From contig CM060983.1 in the NCBI GenBank assembly GCA_030765065.1, positions 49,102,067 through 49,166,066 on the forward strand: 64,000 nucleotides of DNA, given 5' to 3'. The notes under the pieces were generated by a model. The model was not told the origin of the DNA. It ran no database searches and worked only from the letters and a program-made list of their open reading frames with translations. Shown here in pieces: positions 23,913 to 35,913 of this stretch (position 1 is its first letter; every line of letters starts with the position of its first letter). This stretch comes from Deroplatys truncata. Its lineage: Eukaryota > Arthropoda > Insecta > Mantodea > Mantidae. The position numbers and the translations under genes are program-made.

Positions 23913-24689
23913 AACAAACTACTTCAATGTTTCCCTAAATTCACTCCGGGGACTCTACATTGAGCGTAAAATTTTACTGATTGAATGGAAACACAGTCTA
24001 AAGAGAATCAAGTAATGGGCATCACCATATGCAGATCAGTTCGTCTCACTTGATACAGGATAATAGAAAGTGTGTTTCTTTCTTTTTGGGGGGGTGAAAG
24101 AGAAGCAAATTATAAAGGACGTGACAAATGACTGACTGACGCAACCTCATTTTCTTTTCTTCCTGAAGCCACAACTGTTCGCTAATGGGCAGCAGAGTTT
24201 TTGTTTCCTGTTGGAGATTGTTGTCTTTGGAAAGAGGTGGCCATTGTCGTGACTTGGGATTATCAGTGGACGGTAAAGGGGTACGGCAGATCACGATCTG
24301 GAGCTCCCGATTCACTTTCACATCGACCACACCCCAGCATGAACCCCTTGCTCGGACAACCTGTGATCTATATTGTCCAAGTCTTTCAGTGCTCAGTAAC
24401 TGATTATGTTGTACAGTTATGTCTGTGCTAGCGGAAACTGCAGCTCTGCTCGCGTTATTGCTTTAAGGACCTACATTCTTCCCCCCTCTCTCTCCTTCTC
24501 CCTCACTTTCTCAGTCCTCTTATATTTTTCTCCCCTCTCTCCTATTCTCTCTCTTTTCCTCTACAACTCTCTCTGCAACGCGCATCTCGCGTGACGTTTT
24601 AAAAACCGGATATAAAACAGCTCTTTAGGAATACTAAGGTAAGTAAATTGGTTTAACGGTATACAAACTTGTACCATTTGAAATAGGTT
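23913..24689. other. Spacer between inverted LTR-like copies
   Basis: About 780 bp including a pyrimidine-rich tract at 24480-24575. The frames at 24185-24431 and 24330-24046 show no recognisable domain. Confidence 0.4.
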
Positions 24690-25571
24690 GTTGCTTCACG
24701 TATGGAAAGCCAATTTGAAGTAGGAGTTGTATTGTAGTTCTTATGTTGGGGAGCCGAACTTGAAGTCGTTGCAACCGTACGTGTGGTAAAAAAATGTTTC
24801 CGGTAGCCTTCGCCCCAAGTTTTAAAAATACTAACTTTGTAATTTGACTGTTTCTTTAAATATTATATATTTCTGTTTGTCTCGGCTGCGTCAGTATTAT
24901 TGTTAAAGACATGAATTTCTTTGTAGAGAGTGGTGCGGCTAAGAATGTAGACTTACACAAATTATAATTTTACTTCACTCCTTTTATTAATTCTTGACAC
25001 GATTTAAATAACACTTCACTGATATAGAGAGAGCTCTGAGATTATTTATTAATTACTTGCATTTTTTAACACGTAAACTATTTTTGTCTCACACTGAATA
25101 CGTATTAAACTTCTCGAGGACGCGTGTCGCTTCCGATTGCGACCACCGTCTACAAGCAACTGAACTCTGAATTTGTACAAATTGCCATATTTCAGTTTCT
25201 GATTGGCTATTCCTACTCAAATAGTACACTTTTATTTAACTTAAGCTTTTCTCTGGTTGTTGATTGGCTATTTTATAAACTGTCTCAAAAATTACATTAT
25301 TGTTTCCAAGAATTATCAGTAGTATTATTAAACTTTCTAATTCTTTATTGTCTCGAGGTTACCTCATTGTTAGCAACTTTTGACCTATTATCCTCACAGC
25401 TCCTACATTATTAAATTACGTAATACATTCACATAGCATTATTGAGCATGTACATAATAATATAAACATTAATACAATGACTGTTACATGCATTTTTATA
25501 CATTGTTACATACACATATTGCTTTATATAATTAGACTGAAATAATTTTAAATGTTAAAAATACTGCCTCA
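24690..25571 (-). repeat. LTR-like repeat, family 1 (copy C)
   Basis: Inverted copy: LTR part 24716-25571, ending AATACTGCCTCA. The PBS-like stretch CGTATGGAAAGCCAATT (24699-24715) is on the inner side, facing copy B. Confidence 0.6.
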
Positions 25572-25661
25572 GTTTAAATTATGTTTGCAACACGATTGGA
25601 ACTATACAGTTTCTAGTCGGAGCCGATTTATGTATGTATACGATTAACAGTAGTGAAAATT

Positions 25662-26575
25662 TGGATGTGTTACATTCACATGGCCTTGTCTACCCACTAT
25701 CCTTTATTTTTGTATGGCTTCTACAACTGATTACTTTCTCTACCTCGTACCTGGTAGGTAGAGAATGTATTGCATCCCACCCAAAAATTCAATACCGATA
25801 TTTCACTGGAAATATATGTTTTGAGGCACCTGAATAAAAACAAAAGAATTTTTTTGTCTTTGAACAACGTAACTCAAACAGCAAACTTTGTATTTAAGTT
25901 CAGTATCTTCCAAAGATGCAACTCGAAGATTTTTGAAAAAAATGTCTCTCAAGATTTCGATTAAAATACCCTATATTCAAGATGTTTAAATGACAAAACG
26001 TATATCTTGAATTTTCTGGGAATACCCTCTGAAGTCGTCTTCATTCCGAAGGAATGTTGTATAATCTTGTATAACTGGCAAATGTTAAGCGATAGAAGAA
26101 AACGTAGAGCTCTTTAAAACACACAATTTATTTCAAATAAGTTTTATGTGGCATCAGCCATTTACGAGATGTCCGTTATTAATGGGTCGAATTGTTCACT
26201 ACGTAGCCATTCTTTTAAAGTCCTATCAGCATTCACTTGTTCTCGCGTGGAAAGAGTATGGAATTTTAGGGCCAGGAATAGCGTTTAGTTCTTAAACATT
26301 TGACTGTTGCTGTTCTCTTTGCATCTAAAACGAAACATGTAATGTAGCTATTTCTGCAAAGGTTTATTTGGATTAAAATTAAGTAGATATAAGAATAAGC
26401 TTTTGTAAGACTAGTTTGTAGGATAGAGAGTAGAGAAAGTCATGTGAAAGTATCACATCAGATTTTTTTCTATCTACATACTGCATTTTAATCGAAATAA
26501 AGCTTTGCAGAAATCGTTTCATTACGCATTTCGTTGTAGTCATATACTGGCCTTGAAATTCCATAATTTCCAAAC
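25662..26575 (+). repeat. Rep1 cluster, subfamily 2
   Basis: A short minus-oriented 5' end (25662-25729) is followed by a near-complete plus unit (25732-26468) with a 6-bp terminal stem ATGTGA..TCACAT at 26439-26456. A minus fragment (26469-26575) follows. Confidence 0.75.
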
Positions 26576-26930
26576 CCCTTCAACTGCTACGGTTGCTGCG
26601 TACTTCTAGGACCGTGGTGACGTCACTAGAAGTACCTCAGGTCGAACATCTGAGCCCCTCCCGAGAGGGAGTGTTTCGGATTGGGTTGGACTCGGCGGTT
26701 AAGTGGCTCCCATTAGCCGTGGTGGAATATTGAGCACATCAAGGCAGTGATGTGATGGCAGAGTTGTGAGACGCTTCAACGACCTCCAGAGAACGTTGTC
26801 GGCCCTACCGAGGTTTTCCGTTGTCTTCCACTTTAGGGTTGACGCGCGTAAGTCACGTACCCATTACGTTCATGTGGAAGTGGGAAGGAGGTCTTTAACC
26901 AGGTATTGACCTATAGAAAAACTCCACGGA
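26576..26930. other. GC-richer block with hairpin, unassigned
   Basis: Higher GC than its surroundings. It opens with a 9-bp inverted repeat, TACTTCTAG (26601-26609) and CTAGAAGTA (26626-26634), separated by 16 bases. No coding frame or tRNA head is recognised. Possibly an insertion of another repeat family. Confidence 0.3.
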
Positions 26931-27440
26931 GAGGAGAGCGCTTCTACTGTGCCTGAAATTTAACCTATGCATAGAATTATAATCTTGTTTAAATCTGCCA
27001 TCTGTAGACAGATAGACATACAGGCACAAAGCCACCCACACGTGCACACTTAATAAACAATGGCACAATGCAACACAATCTTGTAACAAACTGTCTGACA
27101 TAAAACTAAAGTGACTCTTTTTACGATAAATTAGGTAACTCTATAAGTTCAAGTCAGTCCTTGACCTCTCTGTGACTCCCAACATCGGAAGAAAGGAGGG
27201 TGAGTTCTGGAGAATAAAGAAGATGGCTTAATACTTGCAGCCGCAAGTCAAGCGGTTCGTTGACCTCTTAACGTTTATGTTACGTCATCTCCAAGTCACC
27301 TAACGCTATGTTCCAGCAATAAAGGCGCAGCATTCGTGCCAGATGGTATTAAATGATCGAACAACTCTGTAGAACATCTTAAGACTTTAATAGGAAACTC
27401 AATGCCTAGTGAACCTTTCTTACTTTCGCGACTTCTTACC
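26931..27440. other. No recognised feature
   Basis: No gene or shared repeat recognised. Confidence 0.45.
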
Positions 27441-27930
27441 TATAGTACAGATATTTCGCTGGAAATGCACGTTTTGACATTCCCTGAATAAAAACAGTAT
27501 TTTTAGAAAAATGTGTGTGCGTGTGTGTGTGTGTGAGTGTGTGTGTGTGTGCGCGCGCGCGCGCGCTCTTTCAAGGATGCGACATAAATATTTAAAAAAG
27601 ATCCCTCCACCCCAAACTGCCCTTTACATGGAGCAATTTTTGTTATTTATTTTCACAAAGATGGCTCTAACGATTTTAGTTAAAATATCTTATGTTTAAG
27701 ATATATATACTTTGAATTTTTTGGCATTAGCTGTAAGGTTCTCTTTATTTGGAACGAATTTTGTATAATTTTGTGCTATAACCGTAAACCATAAGGGGTA
27801 TACAAAAATAACACCTACTGCACAAAAAAATTAGATTTCTTAATAACACTCAATTTATTTCTAATAACTTTTTGGGACATTATTTCCTAGATATGCATTC
27901 CTGCTTTAAAACGTTCAATACTTTGTAGTT
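27441..27930 (+). repeat. Old Rep1 copy, truncated
   Basis: Plus-oriented interior of a Rep1 unit, with a (GT)n(GC)n tract at 27512-27567. It stops at TTCAATACTTTG, where the next Rep1 unit begins. Confidence 0.65.
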
Positions 27931-27932
27931 TT

Positions 27933-28062
27933 ACTTTGTATACTACGTATAGTACATTGTGGAAGGATTGCATTCCATCCAATAATTCGATATCGATATT
28001 TCACCGGAAATACATGTTTTGAGCCCACCTGAAACGAAAAAAAGCATTTTCAGAAAAAGGCT

Positions 28063-28120
<58 letters not shown>

Positions 28121-28714
28121 CATAAACGAACAGTTGGATAAACACCAAACTTGGTATTTAGGTTCATTATCTTCCAGAGATGCGACACGAAGGTTTTCAA
28201 GAAAATTCCCCCACCCCAGATTACCCTTTAAATGGAACATTTTTCGAAAATTTTAATTTTCTCAAAAACGGCTCTAACGATTTTGATTAAAATATCGTAT
28301 GTTTAAGATATATTCATGACAAATGAAATGTATATCTCGAATTTTCTGGGAATGTCTCCAAAAGTATTCTTCATTGTGAACGACTTTTGCATAACTGGTA
28401 AACCATTAGAGATGGACAAAATTTTACTGCACAAAAAATGTAGATCGCGTTAAAATACATTTTTTTTTGTTGAATGAACCATTTTCGAGATATCGCTTGT
28501 TATCCCTTAAATTTTCCAATACTTATACTTTTTCTCAAATCCGTTATTCATTTTTTATGTCCTGGTAATGCAAAGAGAATGGAATACTGCACATAGCAAC
28601 CACCTCTTAAAAGATTTGACTATCGCTTAAAACCTACCACATTCCCCTTGCATCTACAAGAAAATTAGCAATAAGATTAACATCTCGATTAACATGAAGC
28701 ATATGGAGAATAAG
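27933..28714 (+). repeat. Rep1 copy with long pure (GT)n, 3'-truncated
   Basis: Starts ACTTTGTATACTACGTATAG at 27933. It carries an uninterrupted GT run of about 50 bp (28067-28118). It is cut off at GGAGAATAAG (28714) before the terminal repeat. Confidence 0.85.
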
Positions 28715-29108
28715 CCCTCGATGTCAAATTTTTGGGTGAATGCAATACACATATTGGGAAAGCTCAGAAACTTTAGAAAGCAGTTCATTATATATATTTA
28801 CCATAAAAGATAACAAAATGTAAATAAAAACATTACTTTTAGGATTTCAAACTTGGGCTTCAGCTTACCAAGTCCTAATAAATCTAACTTGTTAGTTTCC
28901 CGTTATGCAACACTTTGTATATCTCGTTTCATTTTATTTATTTATTCCTTCTTTCTTTTTTCCTTCCTATCGGGCAATTTTAAACGCAAGGTCTTTGTGT
29001 TGATTTGCCGCATCATTAATCGTTCATTCCACTGAGGTATGCTAATAAAAGCGGTCATTAGAGAAAGAACGGACAACACAGCGTTTTCAAACAAGACTTG
29101 TGTTTAAA
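28715..29108. other. Mostly unassigned
   Basis: Begins with about 30 bp matching the other end of Rep1 (CAAATTTTTGGGTGAATG, 28726-28743). The rest has no recognised content. Confidence 0.4.
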
Positions 29109-29624
29109 CAGTGGCGGCTCGCGCTCAAGGGCACCTACCCTGCCTTTAACTTTGAACCATAAAATATCCTTAATTAATTTCAGCATAAATCGTCGGCTCA
29201 GAACAACCATGCACGTTTCAGAATCTGCATTATAGAGAAGCTCTTCTCAGGCGAATGCGATAATGGGTCAGGGTACATCCAGGGCTAATTTGTAATTTCG
29301 TTGTTAACAGGTCGACTTCAATTATTTGTTAAGCCTAAAGAACCATTCATAACAAATGTGCTGCTATTTTGCATTCTGTAACTCATTTGTTATCACGATA
29401 TTTGTTTTATAGTGGCGTGTTAGGCCCTGGATTGTCTAATCGAAAATTCGTGCGTTCTGAGATAGCGTTTTGATTTCTCACTGCCACCAGCGCCAGAATA
29501 CCTACGTGTGCTTTTGTTACTTTTCCTCGCTGAGACGCAGACAAGGCTGCTTTGGAAACGTCACAAAAAATATAAAATACATGTGGATTTTTAAAATTCA
29601 CACCCATTGAGTAAAATAAGAAGA

Positions 29625-29935
29625 CTTACATTCCTTGTTGTTTGTTTGAAATTTCCAGTGCTTATACTTATTTTACAAATGGGAATACTTATTGTGGTTT
29701 TTTTCTATGTTCTGGACATGCAAATAAAATGGAATACTCCACATAGCAACCAGCTCTTAAAAGATTTGACTATCGCTTAAAGCCTACCATATTCCCCTTG
29801 CATCTACAAGAAAATTAGCAATAAGATTAACATCTCGATTAACATGAAGCATATGGAGAATAAGCGTTTGTAAAAATAGTTTGCACAAGGGTAGGAAAAG
29901 CCATGCGAGTGCAACACATAAGATTTTTTTTAATG
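29625..29935 (+). repeat. Rep1 3' portion
   Basis: Plus-oriented last third of a Rep1 unit, ending GCCATGCGAGTGCAACACAT. It is very similar to 28560-28714. Confidence 0.7.
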
Positions 29936-30034
29936 TTTCCTTGTTTTCTCATGGTTTATTGTTACCAAGTTTTTTCTGTTTTTAACTTTTTCCGCTAATT
30001 ACCCAATTGCTGTTACGCATATAGACACGCAAAC

Positions 30035-30130
30035 ACCCATGCTCATGACGGGACTCAAACCCGCGACCCTCATCTTGGTGAAGTACGGATGCCATAAGCT
30101 CTAACGACCACGGCTAAAAGGTTTCACCAG
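30035..30130 (-). repeat. tRNA-like SINE head
   Basis: On the minus strand AGCCGTGGTCGTTAGAGC (A-box region) and GTCGCGGGTTTGAGTCCCG (B-box) are spaced as in a tRNA with an oversized middle. The acceptor stem does not close, so it is read as tRNA-derived and not a working tRNA. Confidence 0.5.
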
Positions 30131-30411
30131 TTCATATCAACCAGCATTAATTGCTTGATTTTCTTAATGGTTTTTGGCTTTGAATTATACTTTTTAAAGA
30201 TACCGGTTGTCAATAAATCTTTCTGAAATTTTAATGCATACTATCAAGCGTAAGTAGATACTTATTTTATTATTTGTTTTTTCTAATCATGACTTGCCAA
30301 TGTTCAGCTTCGGTTCAATTCTGTGGAAATGTTCCTGATTTTAGCAATCTTTGATTGAAAATCATTATTAGTATCTGATAATATTCATATTAGTTTAGAT
30401 ATTCGTTAAGC

Positions 30412-31576
30412 GGAAGCTCTTAATGAAAAGAAACTGTACTGCGCAAAAATGTAGACCTCTTTAAAATACACAATTTATTACAAATAATTTTTTTTTGTCG
30501 CATCAATTATTTCCGAGATATCCATTACCAATGGTTCAATTCAGATGTTTCTCGCAATTGCATGGAAACAGTTTGGACTTTTAAGGCTAGCATATAGCGT
30601 CCAGTTATTAATCATTTGACTATCGCTTTTCTCTTTGTATCTATACGAAATGTAATTAAAATGAAGTAAATGGAAATATAAACTTTCGTAAGAATAATTT
30701 GTATACCAACTAGGAATAAACGATAGAGAGTAGAAAAAGCCATGTGAATAAAACGCATCACATTTTTACTTTCTCTACAACGTTTAGTAAGTAGGGGAAG
30801 TATTGTATTCCACCCAAAAATTCGATACCGAGATTTCACCGGAAATACATGTTTTGAGATCCCCTGAATAAAAAAAGCATTTTTGGAAACATGTCCGTGT
30901 GTGTGTGTCTGTGTGTGTGAACAGCATAACTCAGAAACGAACATAAGGATAAACACCAAACTTGGTATTTAGGTTCAGTATCCTCCAGAGATGCGACACC
31001 CTTTACATGGAACATTTTTCGAAAATTTTAATTTTCTCAAAAATGTCTCTAACGATTTTGATTAAAATATCATATGTTTAAGATATTTTCATGACAAACG
31101 AAATTACATCTCGAATTTTTTGGGAATGTCTCCAAAAGTATTCTTCATTGTGAACGACTTTTGCATAACTGGAAAACCATAAGAGATAGACAAAGTTTTA
31201 CTACAAAAAAATGTAGATCGCGTTAAAATGCACAAGTTATATTATATACATTTTTGTTGTTGAGTGAACCATTTTCGAGATTTTGCTTGTTATTCGCTTA
31301 AATTTTCCAATACTTATACTTTTTCTCATATTCGTTATTTATTTTTTTTATGTCCTGGACATGCAAAGAGAATGGAATACTTCGCATAGCAACCAGCTCT
31401 TAAAAGATTTGACTATCGCTTAAAGGCTAGCAATTCCCCTTGCATATACAAGAAAATTAGCAATAATATTAACATCGATATCTCGATTAACATGAAGCAT
31501 ATGGAGAATAAGTGTTTGTAAAAATAGTTTGTACAAGAGTAGAGAAGGTCATGTGAGTGTATCACATCAGATTTTT
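30412..31576 (+). repeat. Two Rep1 units, direct tandem
   Basis: A 5'-truncated subfamily-2 unit (30412-30767) is followed without a gap by a subfamily-1 unit (30768-31576) starting ACTTTCTCTACAACG and ending CACATCAGATTTTT. The second has a small deletion next to GATGCGACAC (about 30988-30998) and a 6-bp terminal stem, ATGTGA..TCACAT. Confidence 0.8.
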
Positions 31577-31626
31577 ATAAGTTGTGTCCCACCCAAAAAT
31601 GTGCACGAGCCACCACTGTATTTGAA

Positions 31627-32263
31627 GATAATTCAGCTCAAAGTGTGTCGAATTGCACAGAAGTTCAAAGAAAGCTTCAGTATAAGAACGTTAGCTAAAG
31701 AAAATAAGGCAGACAATTGAAGATAGAAACAGCCGTTACTTAAACCTAACATTCAAATCGTGAAATAGAAATAGAGCGAAAGCCGCGAAGTTCTAAATGT
31801 TAATTTGAAGTGACAAAAGAAAATCTCCATAGAAAGACGGGTAATTAGTGGGGTCCACCTTGTAATGTTACACGTGAACGGCGGTTAGGTGTGGCGCCGT
31901 GAGGCGACCACACCCTCGTCGACACTCGTGAAGTCATGGCGGCATGCTCTAAGTGTACACGTGCCTCCCCCCTGCGCCTGCGGTTAGCAAGAGAAAGGTA
32001 ATCGCCAAACCAAAACAGAAACGAAGTCAGGTCATGGGCAGGTAACACTGAACAAACCGTGTTTTAATATCACTAAATCTCAATTTGAAACGATTCACTT
32101 TTGTATACATGCTAAAAGGTTCCAAAGCCAATCAATTTTCCGCTTTCCTGCTCATCTATAAACATCTTTTTTCTTTTGGACAATAAGTTGTAAATAGAGA
32201 AAGGGAAAATAACGAAATCTCATAATGAAAAGAAAACATCTAATCTTCACATGACTTGGTACA
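31627..32263. other. No recognised feature
   Basis: Contains a GC-richer patch at 31850-32050. No motif or family recognised. Confidence 0.45.
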
Positions 32264-32881
32264 GAAGGTATTGCATTTCCCCCCAAAATCCCCTCACTCC
32301 AAATTATCCTTTACATGGAACATTTTTCGAACATTTTTATTTTCTCAAAAATGGCTCTAAGGATTTTGATTAAAATATCATATGTTTAAGATATTTTCAT
32401 GACAAATGAAGTGTATCTCTCGAATTTTCTGGAAATGTCTCCAAAAGTATTCTTCATTGTGAACGACTTTTGCATAACTGATAAACCATAAGAGATAGAC
32501 AAAATTTTACTACACAAAAAATGAAGATCGTGTTAAAATACACAATTTATGTCACATACATTTTTTTCGTTGGTTGAACCATTTTCGAGATATTGCTTGT
32601 TATTCCCTTAAATTTTCCAATACTTTTTCTCAAATGGGAATTCGTTATTCATTTTTTTTATGTCCTGGACATACAAAGAGAGTGGAATGCGTCACATAGC
32701 AACCAGCTCTTTAAATATTTGACTATCGTTAAAGCCTACCAATTCCCCTTGCACCTACAAGAAAATCAGCAATAAGATTAATATCTCGATTAACATGAAG
32801 CATGTGGAGAATAAGCGTTTGTAACAATAGTTTGTACAAGAGTAGAGAAAGTCATGTGACTGTAACACAGCAGAGTTTTTT
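32264..32881 (+). repeat. Rep1 copy with 5' deletion
   Basis: A few bases of the 5' part (GTATTGCATTTCC) join the interior directly at 32283. The rest runs to the terminal CATGTGACTGTAACACAGCA. Confidence 0.8.
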
Positions 32882-33046
32882 AATACGCATTCTGTTGCCA
32901 AAATTTTAACATAGAGGGCCCTAAGCCGCAAGGCGTAGCCTAGGGATTGTGGACCCTCAGCCTCAAAGCGTAGACGTAGGATCTGCACGTCTAAACTCGA
33001 ATGAGAACCCAGGATACTACACAATCAATCCTGCGTATTAAAAAAC
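32875..33046. mobile_element. Small TIR element (MITE-like)
   Basis: A 172-bp block bounded by a perfect 15-bp inverted repeat: GTTTTTTAATACGCA (32875-32889) and TGCGTATTAAAAAAC (33032-33046). It lies at the end of a Rep1 unit, with CAGA next to both ends as a possible 4-bp duplication, one base offset. There is no coding capacity. Confidence 0.5.
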
Positions 33047-33110
33047 CCAGATTCCGTAAGTTTCTTAAAATTACATACCTCCTACCCTCATAGGGAATAA
33101 TGTCCAAAAG

Positions 33111-33632
33111 GACGTGTGTGTATCTGTGGACAGCAAACTCGTAACCCTTCTACGGATGCGACACAAAGGTTTTCGAGAAAATCCTTCACCTCAGTCACCC
33201 TTAACATAGAACATTTTTCGAAATGTTTTATTATTCACAAAATTGCCCTAATGACTTTGATTAAAATACCGTATATTACATATATTTACATCACAATTAA
33301 AACGTTTGTCTTGAATTTTTTGGGAATACCCTGTAAAGTCCACTCATTCAGAAGGAATTTTGTATAATCTTGTATAACTGGTAAACGTTGTGCGGTAGAC
33401 GAAATCGTACTATACAAAAAATGAAAACACATAATTCATTTCAAATAGTTTTTTATGGCATTAGCCATTTCCGAGATATCCGCATTGTTCAATACTTTGA
33501 CATTATTTTAAAGTCCTGTCGATTTTCAATTGCTTCTTGTGATTGCATGGCAAGAGTATGGAATTTTAAGGCCAGCATATAGCGTCCTGTTCTTAAAGAT
33601 TTGACTATCGCTGTTCTCTTTGTATCTATAAT
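33111..33632 (+). repeat. Old Rep1 copy, subfamily 2, truncated at both ends
   Basis: Begins in the GT-rich part (GACGTGTGTGTATCTGTGG) and stops at CTTTGTATCTATAATG. Strongly diverged. Confidence 0.7.
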
Positions 33633-34229
33633 GATTTATAATCTAAACCTTTGATATATCCGCAACTTCTTTGTTTTAATTTTCTAGCGGTAAAAACAGT
33701 CCATCGATATGATAAACGCCATTGTTATAGTAGATCGTCCTGCTGCACAATCAAGGCAGAGAAGTTGCCGATATATCAGGGGTTTACATTAAAAATTGGT
33801 TCTATAAAGCACAAGGTATTACTTCACTGAGCTGTATGTATCAGAAACACACCGTAATAATTGATTTTGTGTTTATGGTAATTCATTGATGCTCTACGAA
33901 TTTCTTAGTTACAAGCTACCTCCTACGTTTACATGGTATTACCTCCTAAGAGAAAGACTGAACTGCAAAACACAGATACTTTTGTGCAGCCCAATCTGAG
34001 CTACGTAAACACGCTTAAAACCATGTGATCGATCTTTCGTGCATGCACCACTTTACAGTTATGAAAACAGCAATGATGTAATGATTTAAGGTGAATATCT
34101 GGTGTGAAAGAAGAAAAAAATACTTCATTTCAACTTTATGAAACTATATACCATAAACCCTTACGAGGATTTAACCTTCTGGAAGTAGAGTACATATAAG
34201 TTTTTTTTTTAAAAAAAAAAACATTAATT
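33633..34229. other. No recognised feature
   Basis: AT-rich. Ends with T11-A12 at about 34200-34223. Confidence 0.45.
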
Positions 34230-35745
34230 CGACTTTAACTCCTTTGTTAGACAGAATCTCGAATATGCATCTATTATTTGGAATCCTAAAACCACAAAGT
34301 ATGTGAACAAAGTACAATCGACATTTTTAAAATATGTACTATTTAAAAGAATTGGATGTTACGAAACCCTCTTAGATATATTTAAATTTAAAGCTTTAAA
34401 TTTCAGAAGAGACATTGCGGGATTAAAATATCTGTATAAATATTACATTCTATTATTGATGATGTTAATGTTATCGCAAATATATTATTTTATGTAACAA
34501 ATAAAATAAGTAGATTTAAGAAGCTTTTTTTTTCACTCAGAAATGCATAAAAATTCACCATTAAACACAATTGTATATTTATATAACAAACTTTATTATT
34601 TGGATATAGATATTTTCAACATGTCTGAAACTCAGTTCAAAAATGCAATTGTCAATAATCATGTTTTCGTAGATTAATACAAATATTTAAATTATAAATA
34701 GTTGTATAATTACCATACCTCCTCCTTTTTCCTTTCTTTTCTTTTTCTGGTTGTTTTATATTCCTTATTTTTACTTTCTCTACTACGTATAGTAAGTAGG
34801 GGAAGTATTGTATTCCACCCAAAAATTCGATACCGGGATTTCACCGGAAATACATGTCCGTGTGTGTGTCTGTGAACAGCATAACTCAGAAACGAACAGT
34901 CGGATAAACACCAAACTTGGTATTTAGGTTCAGTATCTTCCAGAGATGCGACACGAAGGTTTTCAAGAAAATCCCCCCACCCCAGATTACCCTTTACATG
35001 GAAAATTTATCGATAATTTTAATTTTCTCCAAAATGGCTCTAACGATTTTGATTAAAGTATCATATGTTTAAGATATGTTCATGACAAATGAAATGTATA
35101 TCTCGAATTTTCTGGTAATGTCTCCAAAAGTATTCTTCATTGTGAACGACTTTTGCATAACTGGTAAACCATAAGAGATAGACAGAATTTTACTACACAA
35201 AAAATGTAGATCGCGTTAAAATACACAATTTATGTCATATATTTTTTTTTACTTGAGTGAACCATTTTCAAGATATTGCTTGTTATTCCCTTAAATTTTC
35301 CAATACCTATAGTTTTTCTCAAATGGGTATTTGTTATTCATTTATTTGTCCTGGTTATGCAAAGAGAATGGAATACTCCACATAGCAACCGCACTTAAAA
35401 TATTTGATTATCGCTTAAAGCCTAGCAATTCCCCTTGCATCTGCAAGAAAATTAGCAATAAGACTAACATCTCGACATCTCGATTAACATGAAGCATATG
35501 GAGAATAAGCGTTTGTAAAAATATTTTGTACAAGAGTAGAGAAAGTCATGTGAGTGTAACATATGAGATTTTTATATTTGTTCCACTTCTTCGGATCCTT
35601 TTGTTATTCATAATTTCTGTTTGTTTCTTCTATAAAAGTTATATTTATAAATGATTGTATGTTAGTATATTTTTGTAATGAACATTGCAATTGGGCTTAT
35701 GCCTGTTATGTTCAGAACAATAAACAAATAAAAAAAATAATAATT
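34230..35745 (+). pseudogene. LINE 3' fragment with Rep1 inserted in its 3' UTR
   Basis: The open frame from about 34240 to 34497 includes LEYASIIWNPKTTKYVNKVQ and FRRDIAGLKYLYK, resembling the region after the RT domain of non-LTR retrotransposons (the LEYAS..W..T segment). The 3' UTR runs to 34772 and resumes at 35574. It ends GGGCTTATGCCTGTTATG plus an A-rich tail (35694-35745), a common LINE 3' terminus. Rep1 (34773-35573) sits in a T-run within this UTR. RT catalytic motifs are absent because of 5' truncation. Confidence 0.7.
34773..35573 (+). repeat. Rep1 copy
   Basis: An 801-bp unit from ACTTTCTCTACTACGTATAG to CATATGAGATT, bounded by T-runs. The GT tract is short. It was inserted into the LINE 3' UTR. 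Confidence 0.9.
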
Positions 35746-35913
35746 CAGGGTTCGTGCCACCGTAACCTCAGAGGTATCAGATCTCTGTAATCGAATACAA
35801 TCTGCAGTACTGGCCGTGTACATTATTTGAATGCAGTGTAGATTTCTCCAAGACTAGATTTCTCCTGAGTTACTCTTCTTCAATTAATATGATATTCTTT
35901 AATAAACGCTTAC

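Larger units (their letters stand above)
29109..31618. mobile_element. hAT-like non-autonomous element carrying Rep1 and SINE insertions
   Basis: The left end is CAGTGGCGGCTCGCGC (29109-29124). The inverted right end is CAGTGGTGGCTCGTGC (31618-31603). CAGTGGCG-type termini are common in hAT elements. The flanking 8-mers TGTTTAAA (29101-29108) and TATTTGAA (31619-31626) match at 6 of 8 positions, consistent with an aged hAT TSD. No transposase is seen. Most of the interior is Rep1 plus a tRNA-like SINE head, so the original element was probably well under 1.5 kb. Confidence 0.6.

Noticed and set aside
28001..28256. Open frames rich in His-Thr or Cys-Val repeats
   Set aside because: They are translations of the (GT)n/(CA)n microsatellite inside Rep1 on both strands; frame and length change from copy to copy.
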